DNA of 64,000 nt from an uncultured Lachnospiraceae bacterium (GTDB taxonomy: Bacteria; Bacillota; Clostridia; Lachnospirales; Lachnospiraceae), in NCBI GenBank assembly GCA_947178145.1, contig CAMWXE010000012.1, positions 18,315 to 82,314 of the forward strand. The letters are read 5' to 3'. A program made the position numbers and the translations under genes. The notes beneath the pieces were generated by a model. The model was given only the letters and a program-made list of their open reading frames with translations. It was not told the DNA's origin and made no database searches. How positions within the stretch are numbered: position 1 is the stretch's first letter; each line of letters begins with the position of its first letter. Positions 36,552 to 44,777 of the stretch are shown here, in pieces.

Positions 36552-36977
36552 ATGGGTTTTAGGGTAACAATTGATGGGTCAGGTCCAGTGAACCTGACAG
36601 AAGAGTGTGTGACAAGTGTGGATTTCTTCTCGGAGATTCCCACGGATTCCAACGCCCGTGCAACAGATAACGGAACCGCATTGAAAATACGCGGAAAACT
36701 GTTATTCTCGCTCAATGCCGAGGCTGAGGATACCACGCTCAATCTGGCAAAGTGGAGTGTGGTGCCAAGCGAGAGCGCAGACGCTTACAGAAACGTAAAG
36801 GTAGAAGTTGTAGCATCTGGTCAGGTAGTAAGGCAGTACACACTTCCAAACGCATTTGTCATGGAGTATGAGGAAGAGCTTGATGATGAGACAGGCGTAG
36901 GAGAGTTCTATCTGCATGTGAAGCAGAAGAAGGACCTGACGAAGCTGACCAGCATCGAAGGCGGATTTAGTGCATAA
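36552..36977 (+). CDS. Hcp/tail-tube-like protein 1
   Basis: A 141-aa beta-rich protein without signal peptide. It starts GFRVTIDGSGPVNLTEECV, has IPTDSNARATDNGTALKIRGKLL and ends with EFYLHVKQKKD...IEGGF. The size and strand pattern suit the Hcp/phage-tube fold. It has an AAGGAGGT ribosome site, is 36 bases after the sheath-like gene and 14 before a clear paralogue. Sheath followed by tube is the standard order in contractile systems. Tube identity is inference. Confidence 0.58.
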   Translation: MGFRVTIDGSGPVNLTEECVTSVDFFSEIPTDSNARATDNGTALKIRGKLLFSLNAEAEDTTLNLAKWSVVPSESADAYRNVKVEVVASGQVVRQYTLPNAFVMEYEEELDDETGVGEFYLHVKQKKDLTKLTSIEGGFSA

Positions 36978-36991
36978 GGAGGTGGATACAT

Positions 36992-37420
36992 ATGTCATTA
37001 CGTGTGAAAGTGAATGGAGCAAACAGTTTTGAAATTGCAAAGGATTGTGTACAGAAGATTAAGTTTCGTACAGATATTCCTCTGGATTCCAATGCAAGGA
37101 CGAAGGATGTAGGAAGTACTCTGGAGATTACCGGTAAAATCCTGGTGGCAACAGACGGAGATCCGTTTGACAGCACCAGACAGCTGGCGCTGTGGTCAGT
37201 CGTTCCGGCAGAGGAAGCAGCAGCTTACAGACAGGTAGAAGTAGAGATTATCAACGCAGGTATTACGGAGAGGAAGTACAGCTTCCCACGTGCATTTGTG
37301 GTTGATTACAAGGAAGACTTCTCAAACAGTGACGGCATTGGGCAGTTCACAATCGTTATCAAACAGAAAAAGGACAAACTGGATACGATCGCTATTGAAG
37401 GTGGCTATATTAGTGCCTAA
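36992..37420 (+). CDS. Hcp/tail-tube-like protein 2 (paralogue)
   Basis: A 142-aa paralogue of the previous protein along its whole length: IPLDSNARTKDVGSTLEITGKIL, LWSVVPAEEAAAYRQVEVEI and FTIVIKQKKDKLDTIAIEGGY align position by position. Two different tube subunits suggest either a hetero-tube or a distinct first ring at the baseplate, as phages use. It also has a very strong AAGGAGGTGG ribosome site, fitting a highly expressed structural protein. A long hairpin follows and may lower expression of downstream genes. Confidence 0.58.
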   Translation: MSLRVKVNGANSFEIAKDCVQKIKFRTDIPLDSNARTKDVGSTLEITGKILVATDGDPFDSTRQLALWSVVPAEEAAAYRQVEVEIINAGITERKYSFPRAFVVDYKEDFSNSDGIGQFTIVIKQKKDKLDTIAIEGGYISA

Positions 37421-37437
37421 CAGCCAGTAGAGTACAG

Positions 37438-37470
37438 GGAAAGGCATATCATAGAATGATGTGCCTTTCC
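37438..37470 (+). terminator. Strong hairpin after the tube genes (partial terminator/attenuator)
   Basis: A 15-bp stem (37438-37452 with 37456-37470, one G-U pair, loop AGA) is followed by TTAAAATT rather than a full T run. It lies between the tube genes and dnaJ, so it may end part of the transcripts or protect the upstream message. Confidence 0.6.
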
Positions 37471-37565
37471 TTAAAATTAGGATATGTGGTTTATGTCCAT
37501 CCAAAGTGCTTCCAGAAGCTGAAAACATTTTGGACAGCCATAAATACAGGAAGGGCGGTGGAGAA

Positions 37566-38006
37566 ATGACAGATTGGTACAGTGTCCTGCAGGTTTCCAG
37601 ACAGGCATCTGAGGGTGAAATCAAGTCTGCATACCGGAAAATGGCAAAAAAATACCATCCAGATGCGCACCCTGGAGACAAAAATTGTGAGGCACGGTTC
37701 AAGGAAATAACCGAGGCATATACAATTCTCTCTGATGCGAAGAAGCGCCGCAAATATGACGAGGAGCTAAGTGGACAATCCCCAAAAGAGCCATATAAGA
37801 AACCAAAGGACAGAAACAGGACAGATGAGGGCACAGGAAAAGTAGATTTTGAGGACTTGTCCAAAAACTTTGAGTCTTTCTTTGGCTTTAATCCGAGAAC
37901 CAAGGAAATAGTAAACGAGAAAAAATTAAATCCCAACAGAAATACAGGAAACCCATTAGACACAACAAAGCTTTTCGAAGCTTTTATGGGGAACATGAAG
38001 AGGTAA
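37566..38006 (+). CDS. DnaJ-domain protein
   Basis: A 146-aa cytosolic J-protein. The J domain covers about residues 3-67 with [33 protein letters not shown] (HPD motif intact), followed by a basic, disordered tail and a short C-terminal helix ([14 protein letters not shown]). There is no zinc or substrate-binding domain. The start at 37566 has GGGCGGTGGAG upstream. It probably stimulates an Hsp70-type ATPase; the only candidate here is the actin-like ATPase at 55655. It is fused end to start with the next gene. Confidence 0.88.
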   Translation: MTDWYSVLQVSRQASEGEIKSAYRKMAKKYHPDAHPGDKNCEARFKEITEAYTILSDAKKRRKYDEELSGQSPKEPYKKPKDRNRTDEGTGKVDFEDLSKNFESFFGFNPRTKEIVNEKKLNPNRNTGNPLDTTKLFEAFMGNMKR

Positions 38007-38540
38007 ATGAGCTGTATGGAAAGAAAGCTAAATTATGCGGCAGCCCTGCTGTGTGTGATCATCGCAGGACTGCTCTGTTATCAAATGGGGCTGCGTGCGG
38101 GCTGGCCATGGGCGGCGGCAGCCGTGATCATAGGGATTCTCCATATGATCATTCCTGGTCCATCAGGACAGAAAGAGAGAAGTACACAGTCCGTCCCATT
38201 GAGGACGCCTACGGAGCTGGAGCTTCTGAATGAGGAGGGAGGATCTCTCGCTTCGTGGAATATTTATGGAAAGAATGGAATTGTAATCGGGCGGGATGTT
38301 GGAGAAAATCAGGTGACAGTCAATCTCGACCACACAGAGTACGCCAGTATGATTGATGTGGAACATGCCGTATTAAATTATTCGAAGGATACATGGTATG
38401 TGGAGGATATCTCTTCAAAAAACGGGGTCAGCGTACAGAAGAGTGACGGAAGGAAATACAAGCTCACTTATGGGAAGCCGTGTCGGATTGAGCAGGGAGA
38501 CATTATCTTCATTGGTCTGGCAAGACTAAAGCTTCGGTGA
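38007..38540 (+). CDS. Membrane-anchored FHA-domain protein
   Basis: A 177-aa protein with two N-terminal membrane helices (about 9-29 and 34-51) and a cytosolic FHA domain (about 70-177). The phosphothreonine-binding pattern is GIVIGRDVGENQ, then VEHAVLNY and VEDISSKNGVSV. FHA domains bind phosphorylated Thr; in type VI secretion a Fha protein relays kinase signals to the machine. The ATG follows the dnaJ stop directly. No Ser/Thr kinase is in the window. Confidence 0.82.
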   Translation: MSCMERKLNYAAALLCVIIAGLLCYQMGLRAGWPWAAAAVIIGILHMIIPGPSGQKERSTQSVPLRTPTELELLNEEGGSLASWNIYGKNGIVIGRDVGENQVTVNLDHTEYASMIDVEHAVLNYSKDTWYVEDISSKNGVSVQKSDGRKYKLTYGKPCRIEQGDIIFIGLARLKLR

Positions 38541-38579
38541 GTAGTTTTAGAAAAATATAGCAATGTGTAGGAGGCAACA

Positions 38580-39083
38580 ATGGGAGAATCAAATTTAATC
38601 CGCTGTCAAAACGGACATATGTTCAGCAAGAAGCGATACGGGACAGTGTGTCCCTATTGCAACATAGAGACACAGACGCAGGAAAAGAAGGAGACAGAGA
38701 AGCCGGAAGTTGATATCGAGGAGGAACTCTTTAAGGAGGATATCAAGCCAGTATGCGGGTGGATTGTGTGTATCTCGGGACCGCGGCAGGGAAAGGATTA
38801 CAAAGTCGTATCCGGCAAAAACTTTGTCGGAAGGGCGGACGATATGGACATCCAGATTCTGGGGGATAACGAGATCTCGCGCCGGAATCACGCAGTGATC
38901 GTCTTTGACACCAAGAAGAAAGAGACCGTTTTACTGCCAGGGGATTCCAACGGACTGGTATACCTGAATGAGAGTGCAGTGTATGTGCCCACGCCGCTGA
39001 ATCCTTACGACAAGATTGAACTCGGAAAGTCTGTATTTGTATTCATACCATTCTGCGGGAATAACTTTATGTGGGAAGCGTGA
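38580..39083 (+). CDS. Zinc-ribbon plus FHA-domain protein
   Basis: A cytosolic protein of 167 aa. The N-terminus holds a zinc ribbon (IRCQNGHMFSKKR...CPYCN, one His and three Cys ligands, about 6-30). A glutamate-rich linker and an FHA domain (about 62-167: GKNFVGRADDMDIQI, ISRRNHAVIVFD, SNGLVYLN) follow. The RRNHA segment keeps the phosphothreonine-contact residues. It is preceded by GGAGG. Together with the membrane FHA protein and the PP2C genes it makes a Thr-phosphorylation readout module. Confidence 0.82.
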   Translation: MGESNLIRCQNGHMFSKKRYGTVCPYCNIETQTQEKKETEKPEVDIEEELFKEDIKPVCGWIVCISGPRQGKDYKVVSGKNFVGRADDMDIQILGDNEISRRNHAVIVFDTKKKETVLLPGDSNGLVYLNESAVYVPTPLNPYDKIELGKSVFVFIPFCGNNFMWEA

Positions 39084-39101
39084 AGAAACGACGGAGGTAG
39101 G

Positions 39102-39941
39102 ATGCAGATGGACAATTGTACTCTGGTGATATGGCTATTGGTTGCGTGTGTTCTGCTATTAGACACAATCGCATTGTATACTCGATATCCATCCAAGAAA
39201 AAAGAAGGCCCTATGATTGGTAAAAGTATGACAATCGGTGGGCGGGAAGTGCAGGAGGACCAGATTGGTGACATGGAAACGGCAGCCGGCGTAATGGCTG
39301 TGCTTGCAGATGGTGCAGGGAAGGCTTATGGAGGGCGGATTGCCAGCCGGACTGCAGTCAATACCTGTCTGGATATTTTCAGCGATTACAATGCTTTTTA
39401 CAATCCACAGTATTTCTTCAGAAAGGCATTTCACTGCGCGAATAAGGAGATTCTAAAGGTGCTGGGCGATGAAAGCCGGGGGTCTGCCAGTATGGGGTGC
39501 GTGATGGTCCGGGCAGGATATTTATACTATGCGCTTGTGGGAAATGTAAAGGTATGTGTGTACCGCGAAGGAAATCTTGTGCCAATATCCTCAGGACATA
39601 CAGTTGCCGTCCTGGCAGAACAGAAGTTCCATGAGGGAACCATTTCGCGGGAGGATGCGCTGACGCTTCTGAATAATAAGAGATTATACAATTATCTGGG
39701 TCAGGATGGGTTTAGGGATATAGAATTGTTTGATGCACCCGTCAGAATGAAACAGGGTGATATTGCCGTGCTGATGAGCGACGGCGTTTATGAGCTTTTG
39801 GGGACGAGAGAGATCGAGGCAGTTCTGGGGAAAAAGGCAGACTGCCAGCAGAAAGCCTATGACATTATAGAGTTGGTTAACCAGGCTCCGGGAGAAGACA
39901 AGGATAATGCCAGTATTATTCTGCTGGAATGGAGGGCATAG
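39102..39941 (+). CDS. Membrane-anchored PP2C-type phosphatase
   Basis: A protein phosphatase of 279 aa with one N-terminal membrane helix (about 7-26) and a cytosolic PP2C domain. The metal-binding acidic residues look present: REVQEDQIGD, VLADGAGKAYGG, VLMSDGVYELL and the final DKDNASIILLEW. It probably removes phosphate from Thr on the FHA-bound partners, as PppA does in type VI systems. GGAGG precedes the ATG. The last codons overlap the opening frame of the next gene. Confidence 0.83.
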   Translation: MQMDNCTLVIWLLVACVLLLDTIALYTRYPSKKKEGPMIGKSMTIGGREVQEDQIGDMETAAGVMAVLADGAGKAYGGRIASRTAVNTCLDIFSDYNAFYNPQYFFRKAFHCANKEILKVLGDESRGSASMGCVMVRAGYLYYALVGNVKVCVYREGNLVPISSGHTVAVLAEQKFHEGTISREDALTLLNNKRLYNYLGQDGFRDIELFDAPVRMKQGDIAVLMSDGVYELLGTREIEAVLGKKADCQQKAYDIIELVNQAPGEDKDNASIILLEWRA

Positions 39942-39949
39942 ACAGGCAT

Positions 39950-41845
39950 ATGAGAAAACAAAATTCAGAATTTAAGACAGCCTTTACTTCGGAGGCGGAC
40001 TGTGACCTGAAAAATACAGATTATTTTGGATTTGTAGAGCTGGATGATTATGCCTGTTATGTTGTTGCGGATGGGATCGATGATCAGATGGATGCGGTCA
40101 GTGCGAAGCTGGCAGTGGCAGCTGCAATCAGTGCTTTTTCAGAAGCGCCTTCCATGGGAAAACGCACCATGCGGGCTTGTCTGAATGCGGCAAACCAGGC
40201 ACTGATCCGGGAGACAGGGAGTAAGAAAAAACTGAAGGCTTCGGTCATGATTGTAGTGACTAATTATATGAAGTTCCGCTATGGACAGGCAGGAAATGTC
40301 AGGCTGAGACTGTATCGAAATGGATTTGTCAAGTACCAGTCAACGGACCAATCGCTCACATTGGATTTGGTCAAAGAGGAGAAGGTGGAACCGGACAAGG
40401 TCTCAATCCATGAGGAGAGAAACAATCTGTATGCTTTTCTGGGCCAGGAAAAGGAATTTCATCCATATATATCCAAGAAAATGAAACTGGCAAATACAGA
40501 TGCAATTGCTCTGTATACGCGGGGAATATGGGAGAATATAGACGAAGGGGAGCTGAGTGATGTCTACGCCGAGGCATCCAATGAGCCGCAGGAGCTGGTG
40601 GACAATGTGGAGGAGCTGCTTCTGTCCAGACAGCCTGAGGACTTAGGCAAGTACACCTTTGTGACTTTATTTGTCAACAAGGTATTCACAGATCCCAATA
40701 AGAAGCGGAGAATCCGCCGCGTGATTATGATTATCGCAGTTGTGCTGGTCATTGCGGTAGTTGTGGCAGTCGTGCTGACTATCCTGCATAACCGGCGTGT
40801 CAGGAAGCGGGAACAGATGGAGCAGAATTATCTGGACACGATAGAGTACATCCAGATTGACAACTATACACGGGCACAGGAATGCTGTGATCAGGCTTTG
40901 CAGCTGGCTGAAAGTCTAAGGAACCGTGCCATGGTAAAAGAGATTGGAGATTATAAGAAGCTCATAGAGTCTGTGCTGATGGCGCAGGAGCATATGGATG
41001 GACAGCGGTATGTAGAGGCTCAGAAGGCATACAGGGAAGCAGCTGCCCGTTCTGTCTATGTGGACAATATAGGACTTGATTACATTAACGACAGACTCGC
41101 ATTGACAGCAGATTACATATCTGTCTATGACCTGATCAATCTGGGAGATATATTAGCGCTGAACCTCCAATATGATAAAGCGGAAGAAAAATACCTAGAG
41201 GCAAAGGCAGCCGCCGGAAAGATTTATTTCGATGACGGCAGGAAATCTGCGATGGAGGCGCTCGAAAAGCTTTACGAGGACCAGAAAGCTGAGAAGGAGG
41301 CGGAGGAGGCAGACCGTAAGGAGCAGCAGAGCCAGCAGGAGTCCGGCGCCAATTATGTGACGCAGGGTGACGTGGCATTTGCGCAGGGCGACTATGAGGG
41401 TGCAAGGGTGTATTACCTCTCAGCGCAGCAGCTCTACAGTGATATGGGAGACCAGACACAGCAGATGGCCGTGGAGGAAAAGCTGCAGACGACAGAGGAG
41501 AAATTAGAGGAAAAAGAGCTGCTTAAAGAAGAGGCAGAAGGGTATGTGCAGGAGGCTGAGACAGCTGCAGAAGCGAAAGAATATACCACTGCCAAGAAAT
41601 ATTACCTCTTAGCGAAGGATGTCTATGCTTCTCTCAAAATGGATGACAAAGTGGAAGAGATGACCCGAAAGATGGAACGGCTGGATATCAAGATTGATGA
41701 ACAGGAAACGGCAGCAGAGGACGATAGTGCTGATGTACCGGCAGAGGACAGCGACAGTGTATCGAACGTAGATAGTACCGAGATACCGACAGATACCAGT
41801 GATGAAACATCGGAGGAGCTGAGCTCTGTAATGGTCTCAGAATAG
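39950..41845 (+). CDS. Degenerate PP2C, membrane helix and TPR/coiled-coil protein
   Basis: A 631-aa protein. The N-terminal PP2C-like domain (about 1-245) keeps VADGID and GNVRLRLYRNG but has TRGIWENI where SDG is expected, and DLGKYTFVTLFV where the final DN should be, so it is probably a non-catalytic pseudophosphatase. A membrane helix (about 255-278) is followed by helical TPR-like repeats and a Glu-rich coiled coil, with a Ser/Asp/Glu tail. The ATG at 39950 is preferred over 39929. It may bind phosphoproteins or act as a scaffold across the membrane. Confidence 0.75.
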   Translation: MRKQNSEFKTAFTSEADCDLKNTDYFGFVELDDYACYVVADGIDDQMDAVSAKLAVAAAISAFSEAPSMGKRTMRACLNAANQALIRETGSKKKLKASVMIVVTNYMKFRYGQAGNVRLRLYRNGFVKYQSTDQSLTLDLVKEEKVEPDKVSIHEERNNLYAFLGQEKEFHPYISKKMKLANTDAIALYTRGIWENIDEGELSDVYAEASNEPQELVDNVEELLLSRQPEDLGKYTFVTLFVNKVFTDPNKKRRIRRVIMIIAVVLVIAVVVAVVLTILHNRRVRKREQMEQNYLDTIEYIQIDNYTRAQECCDQALQLAESLRNRAMVKEIGDYKKLIESVLMAQEHMDGQRYVEAQKAYREAAARSVYVDNIGLDYINDRLALTADYISVYDLINLGDILALNLQYDKAEEKYLEAKAAAGKIYFDDGRKSAMEALEKLYEDQKAEKEAEEADRKEQQSQQESGANYVTQGDVAFAQGDYEGARVYYLSAQQLYSDMGDQTQQMAVEEKLQTTEEKLEEKELLKEEAEGYVQEAETAAEAKEYTTAKKYYLLAKDVYASLKMDDKVEEMTRKMERLDIKIDEQETAAEDDSADVPAEDSDSVSNVDSTEIPTDTSDETSEELSSVMVSE

Positions 41846-41992
41846 TGAAAAGAGCGGAAGAATCAAAGAATGTGAATCAGGGCAGATTTATTGGCACGGA
41901 AGAAGGAAAATGTATCATTACAGGATATCAAGAAGAATAGGATTGTTGTCTTACGTGTGCCAAATACAATAGGCATATAGACAGGAGCCGGG

Positions 41993-42565
41993 ATGAGTTA
42001 TGCAGATGAGAAAATGATAAAGGCAATGAATGCCCACAAAGAGGGAATCCAGGGCAGCATTGAGGAGGGCATCTCCATCAGGGAGGAGCTTTACACGTTT
42101 GAGGAAACGCAGCTGTTTGATGGCAGGATGCAGGTCATGCTTCCCCAGTCTTTCAAGGACATGCCGGATGGGCTTGCAAAATTAAAATATCCCATGGAGC
42201 AGCGTCCTCAGGTGATTAGGACAAATGAGGGGACGGACATTAATTTCACATTCAGCCTGCTGGATCAGCCGTTGGAGAACAGCCAGGTGAAGCTGCTGGG
42301 GGATACACTGAAAAAGGCGCTCCGCAGGGCAAGGCCAGACATGAGGTTCATGGAGGACGGACTTCGGGAGACCAAGGGGCACACGACAGGCTGGTTTGAG
42401 TTTATCAGTAATGGTATTGACGGGAAACTGTACAACATCATGTATTTCACCCCGGTAAGCGGCAGACTGATGCAGGGAATATTTAATTGTCCTGTAAAGG
42501 ATGCACAGAACTGGAAACCGGTCATCCTGCAGGTGATGGATACCATTAAGGAGGGCGGACAATGA
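41993..42565 (+). CDS. DcrB/DUF1795-like spike chaperone, copy 1
   Basis: A cytosolic alpha-beta protein of 190 aa. A helical start (about 1-30) is followed by a DcrB-like core with FDGRMQVMLPQSFKDMP, FTFSLLDQPL and LYNIMYFTPVSGRLMQGIFNCP. In type VI systems DUF1795 (Eag) proteins are chaperones that shield hydrophobic effector segments and load them on VgrG. The 4-base ATGA overlap with the vgrG that follows supports that job. A second copy at 60284 has the same arrangement. The family call is by pattern only. Confidence 0.6.
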   Translation: MSYADEKMIKAMNAHKEGIQGSIEEGISIREELYTFEETQLFDGRMQVMLPQSFKDMPDGLAKLKYPMEQRPQVIRTNEGTDINFTFSLLDQPLENSQVKLLGDTLKKALRRARPDMRFMEDGLRETKGHTTGWFEFISNGIDGKLYNIMYFTPVSGRLMQGIFNCPVKDAQNWKPVILQVMDTIKEGGQ

Positions 42566-43974
42566 AGGAACGCTGGATAGGATTGTCTATTGTAGAATTT
42601 GTCTCCATACAGGAGATACAGATCCATAAGAAAATAAATGAGCATGGAAGGGCTGAAATCAGGGGGATTATTCATACCGAAAATGAGGAAAAACTTTTTA
42701 AGAGGGCAGAAACCGGCTGTGCATCCCTGTTTATAACAGATGAGGCCGGTGAACAAAGGAATCTGTTTTCCGGGATCATAGATACTATGGAAGTGGAAAA
42801 ACTGGGGGAAGTAAAGAGTGCCAGGATCGTCCTGACAGGCGCCACAAGGCTGATGGACTGCATACCCTGTACCCGCACTTTTCAGAATGAGGCGATGCCT
42901 TATAAAAATCTGCTGGGCATCATCAATTCAGAAAACGGACAGGTGATGTTCCTGCAGAACTGCGGACAGGGCAGGACAACAAAAAAATTAATCGTGCAGT
43001 ATAGGGAGACGGACTGGGAATTCGCCATCAGGCTTGCATCGCATTTCAACCAGCCGCTTATACCAAACTACGAGGCTGAAGGGATACGATATTCGTTTGG
43101 GTTGTGTGAAGCTTCCCCTGAAAAAAGAATAAAAGCTATCAGTTATTCTGTGGGGAATGCAAGGGAGGAATATCTGAACAAAAACCGGAACGGGGTTCCA
43201 GGGATCCTGCCGGATGACTTTGCATTTTATCTTGTCAAAAGCCGCGACTGTCTGGAACTGGGAGAAAAGATTTCGTTTCTTGGGCAGGTGTTATATATAT
43301 ATGAAGTGGAAAGCAGACTGGAGGGGGAGGAGCTGATACATGCCTATATCCTGCGCAGGGCAGGCGGTTTCAGGACAGCATACAGTTACAATGACAGGAT
43401 TGTCGGTGCGTCCCTGGATGCGTCCGTGACAGATACCAGAAATGACACGGTAAAGATATCTGTAAACGTGGACCAGGGACGGAAAGGAACCGGGGCAAAG
43501 TGGTTTCCTTATTCGACAGTATACTCCTCACCCGATGGCACGGGCTGGTACTGTATGCCAGAGAAAGATGACAGGGTCAGGCTGTATTTTCCCAGCGAGC
43601 GCGAGGAAGAGGCATATGTCATCAGCGCCATAAACTACGGGAACACAGGCGGTGAAGGAAAGAGTAATGCGCCGAGGAGCGACCCTGACCGGAAATCCAT
43701 TTCCAACAGACAGGGCAAACAGATTGAGCTTACGCCCACAACGATCACCATGACAAACAATAACGGTATGTCCATATGTTTGGATGATGACAAGGGAATA
43801 GAGATCAAATGCAATAAAAACGTTGAGATCACTGCAAATGGAAACCTGACAGTGAAAAGCGACACCGGGCTTGATATACAGGCTGCGGACTACATAGAGC
43901 TGGTACAGGGGGACAGCAAGCTTACCCTACGGGATGAATTAGAGATAAAGGGGACAAAATTCAATGTGCAGTAG
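42562..43974 (+). CDS. VgrG-like spike protein 1
   Basis: A 470-aa spike. The gp27-like hub (about 1-290) has VQYRETDWEFAIRLASHF, the most conserved VgrG/phage late-control-D motif. An OB-fold gp5-like domain (about 300-365: WFPYSTVYSSPDGTGWYCMPE) and a C-terminal beta-helix (LTPTTITMTNNNG, IEIKCNKNVEITANGNLTV) complete it. It lacks an effector extension, so it should work with a separate tip. It is coupled by ATGA to the upstream chaperone-like gene. Confidence 0.88.
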   Translation: MKERWIGLSIVEFVSIQEIQIHKKINEHGRAEIRGIIHTENEEKLFKRAETGCASLFITDEAGEQRNLFSGIIDTMEVEKLGEVKSARIVLTGATRLMDCIPCTRTFQNEAMPYKNLLGIINSENGQVMFLQNCGQGRTTKKLIVQYRETDWEFAIRLASHFNQPLIPNYEAEGIRYSFGLCEASPEKRIKAISYSVGNAREEYLNKNRNGVPGILPDDFAFYLVKSRDCLELGEKISFLGQVLYIYEVESRLEGEELIHAYILRRAGGFRTAYSYNDRIVGASLDASVTDTRNDTVKISVNVDQGRKGTGAKWFPYSTVYSSPDGTGWYCMPEKDDRVRLYFPSEREEEAYVISAINYGNTGGEGKSNAPRSDPDRKSISNRQGKQIELTPTTITMTNNNGMSICLDDDKGIEIKCNKNVEITANGNLTVKSDTGLDIQAADYIELVQGDSKLTLRDELEIKGTKFNVQ

Positions 43975-43986
43975 CGGAGGAAAGAG

Positions 43987-44586
43987 ATGGACAACAGAGA
44001 ACAGCTGACTGGATTTGCAAAGGGATTCATGGCGCCGAGACTGGAAAGAAACATAAAAGACCTGCAGCAGACGATTGACCGGGAAGGCGCAGGGATAAAA
44101 AGAGACCTGCTGTCATGTATGGACAGTCTTTTTAAAATGTGCATTCACCAGCAGAAAGCGGACAAGCAGCCTGTAAGATATATTCATTTCTTTTATCTGA
44201 GGCTGTCAGTGCTCATACAGCAGTATGACATACAGGTCAATGTATTTTCAGAGCGATCTTATATGGATGATGTAGAAACCATGACGCTCTGGAAACCGCG
44301 TTTTATTATGAAATATTATGAGGAGGATATGGAAGCGGTCAGACAGGAAGCGGGGAAACAGATCATACGCTTTGGATATCCGCAGCTCATGGAACTGCGG
44401 GAGAGGAGCTTTGCCATCTATGCCATGCTCACAGGACAATACCTCATGAGTGTGGCAGGAGATATAGCAGGCCTTGATTCCTTCCGTCAGATGAAGAAGA
44501 AAGATGACATACAGATCGTGTATGGAGGATACATGGATAAAGGAATACAGATCTGGCCCCTGGCAGCACGGGAGGAGAAGCAGTGA
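43987..44586 (+). CDS. Spike-associated adaptor-like protein (199 aa)
   Basis: I do not recognise a named family. The 199-aa protein is helical at both ends with a central beta pattern. It clearly resembles the N-terminal half of the pentapeptide protein at 62331: both follow a vgrG, and KKKDDIQIVYGGYMDKGIQIWP here matches KKADDFTISFGEYMDWQYPVWI there. A position after VgrG in both cassettes suggests an adaptor or effector-loading role. GGAGG precedes the ATG. Confidence 0.6.
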   Translation: MDNREQLTGFAKGFMAPRLERNIKDLQQTIDREGAGIKRDLLSCMDSLFKMCIHQQKADKQPVRYIHFFYLRLSVLIQQYDIQVNVFSERSYMDDVETMTLWKPRFIMKYYEEDMEAVRQEAGKQIIRFGYPQLMELRERSFAIYAMLTGQYLMSVAGDIAGLDSFRQMKKKDDIQIVYGGYMDKGIQIWPLAAREEKQ

Positions 44587-44684
44587 GGTACCGGGAGATA
44601 TTCATGGTTAAAACCGGGGACAGCCCGGTTTTTATCAACTTTGTGACAGAAATAATTAAAAAGTGTTCCTGGCTATGGGTATAA
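44583..44684 (+). pseudogene. Relic of an Imm11-like gene (1)
   Basis: GTG at 44583 with GGAGGAG upstream reads MRY, then REIFMVKTGDSPVFIN, then IIKKCSWLW before a stop. The intact gene at 48148 has MRYF, REIFMIETGEDALFID and KKVKKCLQLYE, so this is the same gene with two internal deletions and a truncated end. It occupies the exact place where the Imm11-like gene sits in the second spike cassette. Confidence 0.75.
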
Positions 44685-44777
44685 AAGGGATAGGGATAAT
44701 GCAAAGGCTGCGGCCGCAGAAACAATCGATGTGCTGAACCTGTTAAGGGATACTGAAAGATAAGGTGAGAAATAAGT

